Positions 41,937 through 52,432 are shown, numbered from the stretch's first letter. The stretch is 64,000 nucleotides of DNA from Rhizobacter terrae (GCF_003852895.1 NZ_QUSW01000004.1:186001-250000), one strand, 5' to 3'. A program made the numbers and translations. The notes: generated by a model from the letters alone, not told the origin.

Positions 41937-44351
41937 TCAGTGCTTGAGCGAATCGGACACCGTGGCCGGTGCTTCGGGCTTGGCCTCCACCTTGGCCGGC
42001 TCTTCTTCCGGCAACGGTTGCGGGGCCGTTTCGAGCGCCACTTCCAGCACGCGGTCGATCCACTTCACCGGCACGATCTCCAGGTGGTTCTTGACGTTCT
42101 CGGGGATGTCCTGAAGGTCCTTCACGTTCTCTTCAGGAATCATGACCGTCTTGATGCCACCACGGTGAGCTGCCAGCAGCTTTTCCTTCAAGCCGCCGAT
42201 GGCCGTGACCTCCCCGCGCAGCGTGATCTCGCCGGTCATCGCCACGTCCGCACGCACGGGAATGCCCGTGAGCGCCGACACGAAGGCCGTCGTCATCGCG
42301 ATGCCCGCGCTCGGCCCGTCCTTGGGCGTCGCGCCATCGGGCACGTGGATGTGGATGTCGCGCTTCTCGAAGAGCTCGTCCTTGATGCCCAGCAAGCGGG
42401 CTCGCGAACGCACCACCGATCGAGCGGCCTCGACAGACTCCTTCATCACGTCGCCCAGCGAACCGGTGCGGATGATGCTGCCCTTGCCGTTCATCACCGC
42501 GGATTCGATGGTCAGCAGGTCGCCGCCCACTTCGGTCCACGCAAGGCCGACCACCTGGCCGACCTGGTTCTTCTTCTCGGCGCGGCCGTAGTCGAACTTG
42601 CGCACGCCCAGGAAGTCGTTGAGGTTCTCGTCGGTGACGACAACCTTGCCCTCGTACTTCTTGAGCTGCAGGCCCTTGACCACCTTGCGGCAGATCTTCG
42701 AGATCTCGCGCTCCAGCGAACGCACCCCGGCTTCACGGGTGTAGTAGCGGATGATCCCGCGCACCGCGGCTTCGGTGACTTCCATCTCGTCATCGCGCAC
42801 CCCGTTGTTCTTGCTCTGCTTGGGCAAGAGGTAGCGCTGGGCAATGTTGAGCTTCTCGTCTTCCGTGTAGCCCGACAGGCGGATCACTTCCATCCGGTCC
42901 AGCAGCGCCGGCGGAATGTTCATCGAGTTCGAGGTCGCGATGAACATCGTGTCCGACAGGTCGAAATCGACCTCGACGTAGTGGTCGCTGAAGGTGTGGT
43001 TCTGCTCCGGGTCCAGCACTTCAAGCAGCGCGGACGACGGGTCGCCGCGGAAATCCATGCCCAGCTTGTCGATCTCGTCAAGCAGGAACAGCGGATTGCG
43101 CGTGCCGACCTTCGACAGGCTTTGCAGCACCTTGCCCGGCATGGAGCCGATGTAGGTGCGGCGGTGACCGCGGATCTCAGCCTCGTCACGCACGCCGCCG
43201 AGGGCCATGCGAACGAACTTGCGGCCGGTGGCGCGCGCCACGGACTGCCCCAGCGAGGTCTTGCCCACACCCGGAGGCCCGACCAGGCACAGGATAGGCG
43301 CCTTGACCTTGTCGACGCGCTGCTGCACCGCGAGGTACTCGAGGATGCGGTCCTTGACCTTCTCCAGGCCGTAGTGATCCTCGTTGAGGACTTCCTCGGC
43401 ATGCAGCAGGTCGTGCTTGATCTTGGTCTTCTTGCTCCAGGGCAAATTGACCAGGGTGTCGATGTAGTTGCGAACCACCGTCGCCTCGGCCGACATGGGC
43501 GACATGAGCTTCAACTTCTTCAGCTCGGCGTCGACCTTCTTGCGGGCCTCCTTGGGCATCTTGGCAGCGGTGATCTTCTTTTCCAGCTCCTCCATGTCGG
43601 CACCGTCTTCGCCGTCACCGAGTTCCTTCTGGATGGCCTTGACCTGCTCGTTCAGGTAGTACTCGCGCTGGCTCTTCTCCATCTGGCGCTTAACGCGGCC
43701 ACGGATGCGCTTTTCGACCTGGAGGATGTCGACTTCATGCTCGAGCTGCTCCAGCAGCTTTTCCAGGCGCTTGTCGACCGCGAAGAGGTCGAGCACCGAT
43801 TGCTTGTTCTCGAGCTTGAGCGGCAGGTGCGCGGCGATGGTGTCCGCCAGGCGGCCGGCATCGTCGATGCCTGCAATGCTCGTAAGGATTTCCGGCGGGA
43901 TCTTCTTGTTCAGCTTGACGTACTGGTCGAACTGCTGCGTGACCGCGCGGCGCAAGGCCTCGATCTCGGGCTTGGTCTCGGCCTCCGGAGGAACCGGCGT
44001 GACGTCAGCGACGAAGTGCTCGCCATTGTCGGAAATGGCATGGGTGTTGGCGCGCTGGATGCCTTCGACCAGTACCTTCACCGTGCCGTCGGGCAGCTTG
44101 AGCATCTGCAGGATGCTGGAGACGCAGCCCACCTCGAACATGTCGTCGGGCTTGGGCTCGTCCTTGCCGGCGGCCTTCTGCGCGACCAGCATGATCTGCC
44201 GGCCGGCTTCCATCGCGGCTTCCAGCGCCTTGATGGACTTGGGCCGCCCCACGAACAGCGGGATGACCATGTGGGGGAACACCACCACATCGCGCAGCGG
44301 CAGAAGCGGCAGCGTGATCTTTTCGGCGGGGAGGATGGGATGTCCGGACAT
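41937..44351 (-). CDS. lon: Lon, ATP-dependent protease
   Basis: Lon degrades damaged and short-lived regulatory proteins. The 804 residues have the LAN substrate-binding domain (about 12-205), a coiled coil rich in Lys/Glu, Walker A GPPGVGKT (about 357), Walker B LFLLDEIDK, and the Ser-Lys dyad with Ser681 in DGPSAGIA and Lys722 in GGLKEK. The C-terminal 25 residues are Pro/Glu/Ala-rich. It follows clpX by 91 bp. Confidence 0.98.
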   Translation of the reverse strand: MSGHPILPAEKITLPLLPLRDVVVFPHMVIPLFVGRPKSIKALEAAMEAGRQIMLVAQKAAGKDEPKPDDMFEVGCVSSILQMLKLPDGTVKVLVEGIQRANTHAISDNGEHFVADVTPVPPEAETKPEIEALRRAVTQQFDQYVKLNKKIPPEILTSIAGIDDAGRLADTIAAHLPLKLENKQSVLDLFAVDKRLEKLLEQLEHEVDILQVEKRIRGRVKRQMEKSQREYYLNEQVKAIQKELGDGEDGADMEELEKKITAAKMPKEARKKVDAELKKLKLMSPMSAEATVVRNYIDTLVNLPWSKKTKIKHDLLHAEEVLNEDHYGLEKVKDRILEYLAVQQRVDKVKAPILCLVGPPGVGKTSLGQSVARATGRKFVRMALGGVRDEAEIRGHRRTYIGSMPGKVLQSLSKVGTRNPLFLLDEIDKLGMDFRGDPSSALLEVLDPEQNHTFSDHYVEVDFDLSDTMFIATSNSMNIPPALLDRMEVIRLSGYTEDEKLNIAQRYLLPKQSKNNGVRDDEMEVTEAAVRGIIRYYTREAGVRSLEREISKICRKVVKGLQLKKYEGKVVVTDENLNDFLGVRKFDYGRAEKKNQVGQVVGLAWTEVGGDLLTIESAVMNGKGSIIRTGSLGDVMKESVEAARSVVRSRARLLGIKDELFEKRDIHIHVPDGATPKDGPSAGIAMTTAFVSALTGIPVRADVAMTGEITLRGEVTAIGGLKEKLLAAHRGGIKTVMIPEENVKDLQDIPENVKNHLEIVPVKWIDRVLEVALETAPQPLPEEEPAKVEAKPEAPATVSDSLKH

Positions 44352-44442
44352 TGAGACCTCTCTTTCTCAGGCCTATTTAGGGCCCGAGCATTCGATTGCA
44401 AGAAGCCGGCCCACGCTCATCGGCAGGGTCCGGCACCGGACT

Positions 44443-45711
44443 TCACGCGCTGGCCTTGCTCTGCTCGCGGTACACGAGCAGCGGTTTCGCGTCATCTTCG
44501 ATCGTGTGTTCGTCAAGAACCACCTTGGCCACGCCATCGAGCGTGGGCAAGTCGAACATGGTGTCGATCAGCGACTGTTCCATGATGGAACGCAGGCCCC
44601 GCGCGCCGGTCTTGCGTGCGAGTGCCTTGCGGGCGATGGCCGCGAGCGCCGAGGAGCGGATCTCGAGGTCCACGCCGTCCATGCTGAACAGCTTCTGGTA
44701 TTGCTTGACGAGCGCGTTCTTGGGCTCGGTGAGGATCTGCACCAGGGCGTCCTCGGTCAGCTCGCCCAGCGTGGCGACCACGGGCAGGCGGCCGACCAGC
44801 TCGGGAATGAGGCCAAATTTGATGAGGTCCTCGGGCTCCACCTCGCGGAAGATCTCCGAGACGCGCTTTTCAGACTTGCCGTGAACCGTGGCCGCGAAGC
44901 CGATGCCCGACTTCTCGGAACGGTTCTGGATGACCTTCTCCAGGCCGTCGAAGGCGCCGCCACAGATGAACAGGATGTTGGTCGTGTCGATCTGCAGGAA
45001 ATCCTGGTTCGGGTGCTTGCGGCCGCCTTGCGGGGGCACGGAGGCCATGGTGCCTTCGACCAGCTTGAGCAGCGCCTGCTGCACGCCTTCGCCCGACACG
45101 TCGCGGGTGATGGAGGGGTTGTCCGCCTTGCGGGAGATCTTGTCGATCTCGTCGATGTAGACGATGCCGCGCTGCGCCTTCTCGACGTCGTAGTTGCAGT
45201 TCTGCAGCAGCTTCTGGATGATGTTCTCGACGTCCTCACCCACGTAGCCGGCTTCGGTCAGCGTCGTGGCGTCGGCGATCACGAAGGGCACGTTCAAGAG
45301 CCGCGCCAGCGTCTGCGCCAGCAGCGTCTTGCCTGAGCCCGTGGGGCCGATCAGCAGGATGTTGCTCTTGGAGAGTTCCACATCCTCTTTCGAGCGGCCC
45401 ATGTGCTTGAGCCGCTTGTAGTGGTTGTAGACCGCCACCGACAGCGTGCGCTTGGCCGCATCCTGGCCAATCACGTATTGGTCGAGGATGGACTTGATCT
45501 CTGTCGGGATGGGCAGGTCGGAGCGGGCTGCCTTCGCGTCGGTGCCCTCGGCGGGCACCTCGTCGCGAATGATGTCGTTGCACAGCTCGATGCACTCGTC
45601 GCAGATGAAGACGGACGGACCGGCGATCAGTTTCTTGACCTCGTGCTGGCTCTTGCCGCAGAAGGAGCAGTAGAGAACTTTCTCGCTGGAGGAGCCTTTT
45701 TTGTCGGCCAT
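44443..45711 (-). CDS. clpX: ClpX, ATPase subunit of ClpXP
   Basis: ClpX unfolds substrates and feeds them to ClpP. The 422 residues have the zinc-binding domain with CSFCGK and CDECIELC, Walker A GPTGSGKT (about 123), Walker B YIDEIDK, the pore motif GYVGEDVE and the IGF-type ClpP contact (SGIGFAA, about 270). The ATG at 45711 gives [20 protein letters not shown]. The frame upstream crosses the clpP-clpX hairpin and is not coding. Confidence 0.98.
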   Translation of the reverse strand: MADKKGSSSEKVLYCSFCGKSQHEVKKLIAGPSVFICDECIELCNDIIRDEVPAEGTDAKAARSDLPIPTEIKSILDQYVIGQDAAKRTLSVAVYNHYKRLKHMGRSKEDVELSKSNILLIGPTGSGKTLLAQTLARLLNVPFVIADATTLTEAGYVGEDVENIIQKLLQNCNYDVEKAQRGIVYIDEIDKISRKADNPSITRDVSGEGVQQALLKLVEGTMASVPPQGGRKHPNQDFLQIDTTNILFICGGAFDGLEKVIQNRSEKSGIGFAATVHGKSEKRVSEIFREVEPEDLIKFGLIPELVGRLPVVATLGELTEDALVQILTEPKNALVKQYQKLFSMDGVDLEIRSSALAAIARKALARKTGARGLRSIMEQSLIDTMFDLPTLDGVAKVVLDEHTIEDDAKPLLVYREQSKASA

Positions 45712-45761
45712 GGGAGCAGTGCGTAGGCGGGGTAAAGCTGGTTCAATGATAGTGGAAAAGA

Positions 45762-45795
45762 AAACGGGGCCTTGGTGGAAAGAAAGACCCCGTTT
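45762..45795 (-). terminator. Terminator-like hairpin between clpP and clpX
   Basis: AAACGGGG at 45762-45769 pairs with CCCCGTTT at 45788-45795. On the minus strand the stem is followed by TCTTTTCC. The long 18-base loop makes it a weak terminator or attenuator that could set the ClpP:ClpX ratio. Confidence 0.5.
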
Positions 45796-45826
45796 GCTGC
45801 CCAAATTCGTGCGAAACCTCCTGGTT

Positions 45827-46435
45827 TCAGGATCGTTTCTCGAGGACTTGGTCAATCAGCCCGTAATCCTTGGCCTCCTGGCCGGACATGAAGTAGTCGC
45901 GTTCCGAATCGTTACGAATTTTCTCGATGGGTTGGCCCGTGCGGTCCGAGAGAATCTTGTTCAGGCTTTCCCTGAGTTTCAGGATTTCCCGGGCCTGGAT
46001 TTCGATGTCCGACGCCTGGCCTTGCGCGCCCCCCGACGGCTGGTGGATCATGATGCGCGAATTCGGCAGCGCGATGCGCTTGCCCTTGGCGCCGGCGGCC
46101 AGCAGGAAAGCGCCCATGCTGGCGGCCATGCCCATGCACATGGTGGACACGTCAGGCTTGACGAACTGCATGGTGTCGTAGATCGACAGGCCGGCGCTGA
46201 CGCTGCCGCCCGGGCTGTTGATGTACAGGAACATGTCCTTGTCGGGGTTTTCGCTCTCCAGGAAGAGCATCTGGGCCACCACCAGGTTCGCCGTCTGGTC
46301 GTTCACCGGGCCGACCAGGAAGATGATGCGCTCGCGCAGCAGCCGCGAATAGATGTCGTAGGCGCGCTCCCCGCGACCCGACTGTTCGATGACGACGGGC
46401 ACCATGCCCAGACCTTGTGTCTCCAGCGCGCTCAT
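45827..46435 (-). CDS. clpP: ClpP, proteolytic subunit
   Basis: ClpP is the serine protease chamber of ClpXP and ClpAP. The 202 residues contain the catalytic triad Ser106 (MAASMGAF), His131 (MIHQP) and Asp180 (SERDYFM), with the expected spacing. The N-terminus ([23 protein letters not shown]) is the usual propeptide and axial loop. It follows tig after a 140 bp gap with a strong hairpin. Confidence 0.98.
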   Translation of the reverse strand: MSALETQGLGMVPVVIEQSGRGERAYDIYSRLLRERIIFLVGPVNDQTANLVVAQMLFLESENPDKDMFLYINSPGGSVSAGLSIYDTMQFVKPDVSTMCMGMAASMGAFLLAAGAKGKRIALPNSRIMIHQPSGGAQGQASDIEIQAREILKLRESLNKILSDRTGQPIEKIRNDSERDYFMSGQEAKDYGLIDQVLEKRS

Positions 46436-46513
46436 GTGAGTCCTTGGAAGTGAGAACGGAACAGGAAATGTTGGGCTTGATTATGTAGCCACAAGTGCAC
46501 ACCCGCAGAAACG

Positions 46514-46547
46514 AAAAAGGCACCCCGCCTCCCGGCGTGGTGCCTTT
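46514..46547 (-). terminator. Terminator-like hairpin between tig and clpP
   Basis: AAAGGCACC at 46516-46524 pairs with GGTGCCTTT at 46539-46547, with additional GC pairing inside. On the minus strand the stem is followed by TTCG after three stem U residues, so the U-tract is five bases long. Confidence 0.65.
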
Positions 46548-46575
46548 CCTTCGCGTGAAAGGCGGCGGCGTCGGA

Positions 46576-47883
46576 TCAACCGGCCATCAGCTCGTCGAAG
46601 GCCACGGTCTTGTCGGTCACCTTGGCCTTGCTCAGCACGAATTCGGCCACGTTGTTCTCGATGACCACGGCTTCCACCTCGGCCATGCGCTGGCGGTCGC
46701 TGAGGTACCAGCGGACCACCTCGGCCGGCTTCTCGTAGCTCTGGGCCATTTCCTCGATGTGGGCCTGCAGCTGCTCGGGCTTGGCGTTCAGGTTGTTGGC
46801 GCGGACCAACTCGGCCACCACCAGACCAAGACGCACGCGCTTCTCGGCCTGGGGCTTGAAGATCTCGGCGGGGATGGGCGCGTTCTCGGCGTCCTTGATG
46901 CCACGCTTCTTCAGGTCGGCGCGGGCGTCGGCGATCATGCGCTCGGTTTCCTGGGCCACCAGGGCGTTGGGCACGTCCAGCTCGGCCACCTTCACCAGCG
47001 CGTCCATCACGGCGCCCTTGTTGCGGGCCAGAACGCGGAACTTCACTTCGCGCTCCAGGTTCTTCTTCACGTCGGCGCGCAGGCCTTCGACCGTGCCGTC
47101 CTGGATGCCCAGCGACTTGGCAAACGCCTCGTTCACTTCGGGCAGGTTCTGAGCCTCGATCTTCTTCACGGTGACGAGGAAGTCGGCTTCCTTGCCGGCC
47201 ACGTCCTTGCCGTGGTAGTCGGCCGGGAAGGCCAGCGGGAAGGTCTTGGATTCGCCGGCCTTCATGCCGCGCACGGCCTTGTCGAAGGTCTCGAGCATCT
47301 GGCCTTCGCCGATCAGGAACTGGAAGTTCTCGGCCTTGCCGCCTTCGAAGGGCACGCCGTCGATCTTGCCTTCGAAGTCGATGGTGATGCGGTCGCTTTC
47401 CTGGGCGCCTTCGGCCGCGGGACGCTGGGCGAAGGTGCGGCGCTGCTTGCGCAGGATGTCGATGGTCTTGTCGATGGCGGCGTCACTCACCTCCGTGCCG
47501 ATCTTCTCGACTTCGGCTGTGGCAAGGTCGCCGATCTTGACTTCCGGGTAGACCTCGAAGGTGGCGTCGAAGGTGATCTGGCCTTCGGGCGCGCCGTCCT
47601 TCTCGGTGATGCGCGGGGCACCGGCCACGCGCAGCTTGGCTTCGTTGGCGGCCTGCTGGAATGCCTGGCCGACCTTGTCGTTCATGACTTCGTACTGCAC
47701 CGAGTAGCCGTAGCGCTGGGCCACCACCGACATCGGCACCTTGCCGGGACGGAAGCCGTCGGCCTTGACGGTGCGCGACAGGCGCTTCAGGCGCGACTGC
47801 ACTTCGTTGTTGATGGTGTCAGCGGCGAGCGTCAGCGTGATGCGGCGTTCGAGCTTCTCGAGGGTTTCAACAGTCACGGCCAT
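46576..47883 (-). CDS. tig: Trigger factor
   Basis: Trigger factor is the ribosome-bound chaperone and prolyl isomerase. The 435 residues have a ribosome-binding domain (signature near GFRPGKVP, about 44-51), the FKBP-type PPIase domain (about 160-245, [20 protein letters not shown]) and a helical C-terminal chaperone domain. The ATG at 47883 is 29 bp after the tRNA-Leu(UAG) gene, so both may come from one transcript. Confidence 0.97.
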   Translation of the reverse strand: MAVTVETLEKLERRITLTLAADTINNEVQSRLKRLSRTVKADGFRPGKVPMSVVAQRYGYSVQYEVMNDKVGQAFQQAANEAKLRVAGAPRITEKDGAPEGQITFDATFEVYPEVKIGDLATAEVEKIGTEVSDAAIDKTIDILRKQRRTFAQRPAAEGAQESDRITIDFEGKIDGVPFEGGKAENFQFLIGEGQMLETFDKAVRGMKAGESKTFPLAFPADYHGKDVAGKEADFLVTVKKIEAQNLPEVNEAFAKSLGIQDGTVEGLRADVKKNLEREVKFRVLARNKGAVMDALVKVAELDVPNALVAQETERMIADARADLKKRGIKDAENAPIPAEIFKPQAEKRVRLGLVVAELVRANNLNAKPEQLQAHIEEMAQSYEKPAEVVRWYLSDRQRMAEVEAVVIENNVAEFVLSKAKVTDKTVAFDELMAG

Positions 47884-47911
47884 GATTCAATGGGCTTTCA
47901 AGATATCGTTG

Positions 47912-47998
47912 TGGTGCGCGGGGCGGGACTCGAACCCGCACACCATTGCTGGCGTCAGGACCTAAACCTGGTGCGTCTACCAATTTCGCCACCCGCGC
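47912..47998 (-). tRNA. tRNA-Leu (anticodon UAG)
   Basis: This 87-base class II tRNA has acceptor GCGCGGG pairing with CCCGCGC, an encoded CCA end, T-loop GGTTCGAGTCC and anticodon loop TTTAGGT, giving anticodon UAG. It reads CUA (and other CUN) codons, the very codons used in the leu leader peptide at 62073-62129. It lies directly upstream of tig. Confidence 0.95.
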
Positions 47999-48032
47999 TG
48001 GGCCTGCTACTTACAGAGGTCTCACAAGACGA

Positions 48033-48056
48033 GAAAGGGAGCCGAGGCTCCCTTTC
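48033..48056. terminator. Inverted repeat after the RND pump gene
   Basis: GAAAGGGAGCC at 48033-48043 pairs with GGCTCCCTTTC at 48046-48056, a perfect 11-bp stem. The T-run is on the plus-strand side, so as a terminator for the minus-strand pump gene it is imperfect; the stem still marks the end of that operon. Confidence 0.55.
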
Positions 48057-48086
48057 TTTTCAAGGCGATCCGGTAAACCGCGTATT

Positions 48087-51000
48087 TTAGCCCGGAGCCA
48101 GCGCCTTGTTGCGGTGTTCGGCCAAGGACTTCTCCTGATCGGCCGGTTTCACACGGAACCAGGCTGCGTACATGGCCGGCAAGGCCAGCAGCGTCAGCAC
48201 CGTGGCAACGATCAGGCCGCCCATGATGGCCACGGCCATCGGGCCCCAGAACACGCTGCGAGACAGTGGAATCATGGCCAGCACCGCCGCCGCAGCCGTC
48301 AGGATGATCGGCCGGAACCGGCGCACCGCGGACTCCACGATCGCCTCCCAGGTTGGGACACCACGCTCCCGGTCGTGCTCGATCTGGTCGATCAGGATCA
48401 CCGAGTTGCGCATGATCATGCCCATCAGCGCGATCACGCCCAGAAGCGCCACGAAGCCGAACGGACGGTTCAGGATCAGCAGCGCTGCCGCCACGCCGGC
48501 GATGCCCATGGGGCCGGTGAGGAACACCAGCACCGCGCGGCTGAAGCTGTGCAGTTGCAGCATGAGCAGCGTGAACATGATGAACAGCATCAGCGGCGCA
48601 CCCACGGCGATCGAGCCCTGCCCCTTGCTGCTTTCCTCCACCGCACCAGCCACGTCGATGTGGTAGCCCGGCAGCATCTTCTCGCGGATGGGCTTGAACA
48701 GCGGATCGAGCTGGGCCGTCACCGTCGCGCCCTGCAGTCCTTCGACGATGTCGCCCTGAACGGTCGCGGCATAGTCGCGGCCCTCGCGCCACAGCACGCC
48801 CGGCTCCCACACGAAGTTCGCCTTGGCGATCTGCGACAGCGGAATGCTGCGGCCAATGGCGGTAGGCACGTAGGCGCTGGCCAGGTCCGTGATGGCGTTG
48901 CGCTCGTCCAGCGGCTGGCGCAGCACGATGTCGATCAGGCGGTCGCCGTCGCGGTACTGGCCGATGGTCGAGCCGCTGTTGATGGTGCGCGCCGCCTGGG
49001 CAATGGCCTGGCTGCTCACGCCCAGCGCGCGGGCCTTGTCCTGGTCCACGTCCAGGCGCAGCGTCTTGACCGACTCGTTCCAGTTGTCGTTCACGCCACG
49101 CATGTTCGGGTTCTCGCGCATGATGGCCTTCACCTCGTCGGCATAGGCGCGAACCTTTGCCGGATCAGGGCCGACCACGCGGAACTGCACGGGGTACGGC
49201 ACCGGCGGCCCGTTGGGCAGCAGCTTGGCCCGGCCACGGATCTCGGGGAACTCCGAGGCCAGCAGTTCCGGCAGCATCTTGCGCAGCTTCTCGCGCTCCA
49301 CGTGACTCTTGGGCAGCACCACCAGCTGGCTCACGTTGCTCTGCGGGAAGATCTGGTCCAGCACCAGCGCGAAGCGCGGCAGGCCGCTGCCCACCCAGGT
49401 GGTCACGTGGTCCACGCCCTCGATCTTGGCGATGCGGGCCTCCACGCGCTTGGTGACTTCCTCATTGGCCGCGAAGGACGTGCCTTCGGGGAACCACAGG
49501 TCCACCAGCACTTCAGGCCGGCTCGAATCCGGGAAGAACTGGTTCTGCACCTTGCCCATGCCGACGAAGCCCAGCAGCAGTGTGCCGATGGTCAGGCCGA
49601 TGGTGATCCAGCGGTGCTGCACGCACCAGTTCACCGTGCGGCGAAAGCGCGCATAGAACGGCGTGTCGAAGAGCTCGTGCGGCTGGTCGCCATCGGCATG
49701 CGGCTTGGTCTTGAGCAGCAGCGTGCCGAGGTAGGGCACGAAGTACACCGACACCAGCCAGGAAATGAGCAGCGCAGCCGCCGTCACCGCGAAGATCGCG
49801 AAGGTGTATTCACCCACCGCTGACTTCGCCATGCCGATGGGCAGGAAGCCCACTGCCGTGATCAGCGTGCCGGTCAGCATCGGCATCGCGGTCGCTTCGT
49901 ATGCGAAGGTGGCGGCGCGGACCTTGTCGTAGCCTTCCTCCAGCTTGCGCACCATCATCTCGACCGCAATGATCGCGTCGTCCACCAGCAGGCCCAGCGC
50001 GATGATGAGCGAGCCCAGCGAAATCTTGTGCAGGCCCACGCCCCAGTAGAACATCGTGACGAAGGTGATGGCCAGCACCAGCGGAATGGTGATGCCCACC
50101 ACCAGGCCGGGCCGCCAGTCGATGTGGAACTTCGGCTTGAAGTGCAGGCCCAGGCTGATGAAGCTCACGCCCAGCACGATCACCACCGCCTCGATCAGCG
50201 TACCGACGAATTCGTTCACCGACTTCGCCACCACCGACGACTGGTTCTGGAACTGCTGCATCTCGATGCCCACCGGCAGGTCTGCGCGGATCTGCTCGGT
50301 CGTCACCTTGAGCGCCTTGCCCAGCTCGATGATGTCGCCGCCCTTGGCCATGGAAATGCCCAGCGCGATGACTTCCTTGCCGCGGTCGCGCACCTTGACC
50401 TGCGGCGGGTCCACGTAGGCGCGCTTGACGGTGGCGATGTCGCCCAGGCGGAAGCTGCTGCCGTTGGCGCGGATGGCGAACGCACGCAACTGCTCGATGT
50501 TGTTGAACTGCCCGCCAACGCGCACCTGCAGGAAGTCGGTGGGCGAATCGATCACACCGGCGGACTCCACCGCGTTCTGGGCACCCAGCTGCGCGATGAC
50601 GGCGTTGAAGTCCAGCCCCAGCTGGGCCAGCTTCTTCTGCGAGATCTCGATGAAGATCTTCTCGTCCTGTGCGCCAAAGATCTCGACCTTGTTGACGTCC
50701 TTGACCTTCAGCAGGCGCTGGCGCACCTGGTCGGCCTGCTCCTTGAGTTCCTCATAGGTGAAGCCATCGCTGGACAGCGCATAGATCGAGCCGTACACAT
50801 CACCGAACTCGTCGTTGAAGAACGGGCCGACCACACCACCGGGCAGCGTGCCGCGGATGTCGCCGATCTTCTTGCGCACCGTGTACCAGATCTGCGACAT
50901 CTCCTTGGGCGGCGACGAGTCCTTCACCTGGAAGATGATGAACGTCTCGCCCGGCTTGGAGTAGCTGCGGATCTTGTCGGAATACGGGACTTCCTGGAGC

Positions 51001-51287
51001 GTCTTCTCGATCTTGTCGGTGACCTGGTCGGCCATCTGCTGCGCGGTGGCGCCAGGCCAGTAGGCGCGCACGACCATCGCACGGAAGGTGAAGGGCGGGT
51101 CCTCGTCCTGGCCGAGCTGGAAGTAGGCGGCCATGCCCAGCACCATCAGCACCACCAGCAGGTAGCGCGTGAGGGCCGGATGATCCAGCGCCCACTTGGA
51201 GATGTTGAAGCTCTTCTTGCTGCTGGCGGGCGAGGCCGCGCCGGCGTGGAGATCGTCTGTAGTGGTGCTCACGCTGGCCTCGCTCAC
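48087..51287 (-). CDS. RND efflux pump inner-membrane transporter (HAE1-type)
   Basis: This is a proton-driven tripartite efflux pump of 1066 residues with the usual twelve-helix, two-loop layout: a first membrane helix at about 40-60, a periplasmic loop, a helix cluster near 365-560, a second large loop and a final cluster. The TM4 motif LGLLVDDAIIAVEMM holds the two proton-relay Asp. The opening GQDEDPPFTFRAMVVRAYWPGA resembles TriC/MexK-like pumps rather than AcrB. The GTG start overlaps the adaptor stop (GTGA). No outer-membrane channel gene is in the window, so it must use one from elsewhere. Confidence 0.94.
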   Translation of the reverse strand: MSEASVSTTTDDLHAGAASPASSKKSFNISKWALDHPALTRYLLVVLMVLGMAAYFQLGQDEDPPFTFRAMVVRAYWPGATAQQMADQVTDKIEKTLQEVPYSDKIRSYSKPGETFIIFQVKDSSPPKEMSQIWYTVRKKIGDIRGTLPGGVVGPFFNDEFGDVYGSIYALSSDGFTYEELKEQADQVRQRLLKVKDVNKVEIFGAQDEKIFIEISQKKLAQLGLDFNAVIAQLGAQNAVESAGVIDSPTDFLQVRVGGQFNNIEQLRAFAIRANGSSFRLGDIATVKRAYVDPPQVKVRDRGKEVIALGISMAKGGDIIELGKALKVTTEQIRADLPVGIEMQQFQNQSSVVAKSVNEFVGTLIEAVVIVLGVSFISLGLHFKPKFHIDWRPGLVVGITIPLVLAITFVTMFYWGVGLHKISLGSLIIALGLLVDDAIIAVEMMVRKLEEGYDKVRAATFAYEATAMPMLTGTLITAVGFLPIGMAKSAVGEYTFAIFAVTAAALLISWLVSVYFVPYLGTLLLKTKPHADGDQPHELFDTPFYARFRRTVNWCVQHRWITIGLTIGTLLLGFVGMGKVQNQFFPDSSRPEVLVDLWFPEGTSFAANEEVTKRVEARIAKIEGVDHVTTWVGSGLPRFALVLDQIFPQSNVSQLVVLPKSHVEREKLRKMLPELLASEFPEIRGRAKLLPNGPPVPYPVQFRVVGPDPAKVRAYADEVKAIMRENPNMRGVNDNWNESVKTLRLDVDQDKARALGVSSQAIAQAARTINSGSTIGQYRDGDRLIDIVLRQPLDERNAITDLASAYVPTAIGRSIPLSQIAKANFVWEPGVLWREGRDYAATVQGDIVEGLQGATVTAQLDPLFKPIREKMLPGYHIDVAGAVEESSKGQGSIAVGAPLMLFIMFTLLMLQLHSFSRAVLVFLTGPMGIAGVAAALLILNRPFGFVALLGVIALMGMIMRNSVILIDQIEHDRERGVPTWEAIVESAVRRFRPIILTAAAAVLAMIPLSRSVFWGPMAVAIMGGLIVATVLTLLALPAMYAAWFRVKPADQEKSLAEHRNKALAPG

Positions 51288-52432
51288 TTGACGGAAACAG
51301 CGGTGGCGTTGGCAGCGGCCGCGGCGGACGACTTGGCGGCGGCCACGGCCGGATCGGCGTAGAACTTCACCTTCTGGCCCGGATTGAGCACGTGCACACC
51401 GGCGGTCACGACGATCTGGCCCGCCTTGAGGCCACCGGCGATGACAGCCTCATTGCCGTCCGCGCCAGCCACCTGCACCTTCTGCGGCGACACGGTCATG
51501 CTGGACTTGTCGACCACCCACACGATGGTCTGGCCCTGCTCTTCCTTCAGCGCCGACAGCGGCAGCTTGTTCACGCCCACGGTCTTGGGCATTTCCACCA
51601 GCATGGTCGCCGTCTGGCCCAGACGCACGGCCTTGGAGGCCTCTCCATCCAGGTCGGCCTTGACGGTGAAGGTGCGCGTCACCGTGTCGGCGGCGGCGCC
51701 GACTTCACGGATGGAAGCGGCCAGCGTCTCGTTGCTGCCCCACATGCGCACCTTGAATCGGCCCGGCTGGGCGGCCAGGGCCTTCACGAGGTTGACCTTG
51801 TCTTCGGGCACGGAGAACACCACGTCGCGCGGGCCGTCCTGGGCCAGACGCACCACTGGCGCGCCGGCAGCCACCACGGTGCCGGGCTCGGCGTCCACGC
51901 CGGTGATCACGCCGTTGGCATCGGCCACGAGGGTGGAATAGGCGGTCTGGTTGCCCTGCACGCTGGCCTGGGCCTTGGCCTGTTCGAGTTGTGCCTGCGC
52001 TGCCTTCAAGGTGGTATCGCGGCGCTCCAGGTCAGCCGAGCTGATGAAGCCCTGGTCGCGCAAATCCTTGTAGCGCTTGTAGTCGGCGGCGCTCTGGTCG
52101 TAGTTGGCCTGGGCGGCGGACAGCGCGGCGCGAGCGGCGTCCTGGCCCAGGCGCAGGTCCTGCGGATCCAGCTGGGCGAGCACCTGGCCGGCCTTGACGG
52201 TAGCGCCGGCATCGACCATGCGGCGGATCAACTTGCCGCCGACGCGAAAGCCCAGCCGGGACTCGGTCCGGGCGCGCACTTCGGCGGCGTATTCGTAAGT
52301 ACCGCCGGCGGAGTCGGTGGACACGACCATCGTGCGCACGGCGCGGATGGGTTCGGGCGCGGGTTCGGTCTTGGAGCAGGCGGCCAGCACGACGGCGGCG
52401 GCCAGGGTGGAAAGCGAGACGAGATGACGCAT
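51284..52432 (-). CDS. RND efflux periplasmic adaptor (membrane fusion protein)
   Basis: This protein links the RND pump to an outer-membrane channel. The 382 residues carry a lipoprotein signal with lipobox LAAC (Cys19). The lipoyl half-motifs follow (GKLIRRMVDAGATVKAGQVLAQLDPQDLRL), with a helical hairpin (about 100-160) and beta-barrel and membrane-proximal domains. I took the ATG at 52432; the open frame extends far upstream through the hpnC antisense and is not coding there. It is first in the operon, with a promoter and palindromic operator about 110 bp upstream. Confidence 0.94.
   Translation of the reverse strand: MRHLVSLSTLAAAVVLAACSKTEPAPEPIRAVRTMVVSTDSAGGTYEYAAEVRARTESRLGFRVGGKLIRRMVDAGATVKAGQVLAQLDPQDLRLGQDAARAALSAAQANYDQSAADYKRYKDLRDQGFISSADLERRDTTLKAAQAQLEQAKAQASVQGNQTAYSTLVADANGVITGVDAEPGTVVAAGAPVVRLAQDGPRDVVFSVPEDKVNLVKALAAQPGRFKVRMWGSNETLAASIREVGAAADTVTRTFTVKADLDGEASKAVRLGQTATMLVEMPKTVGVNKLPLSALKEEQGQTIVWVVDKSSMTVSPQKVQVAGADGNEAVIAGGLKAGQIVVTAGVHVLNPGQKVKFYADPAVAAAKSSAAAAANATAVSVK

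Noticed and set aside
41940-44354. An 804-codon frame opposite lon
   Set aside because: Antisense shadow with the same ends as lon and no recognisable domain.
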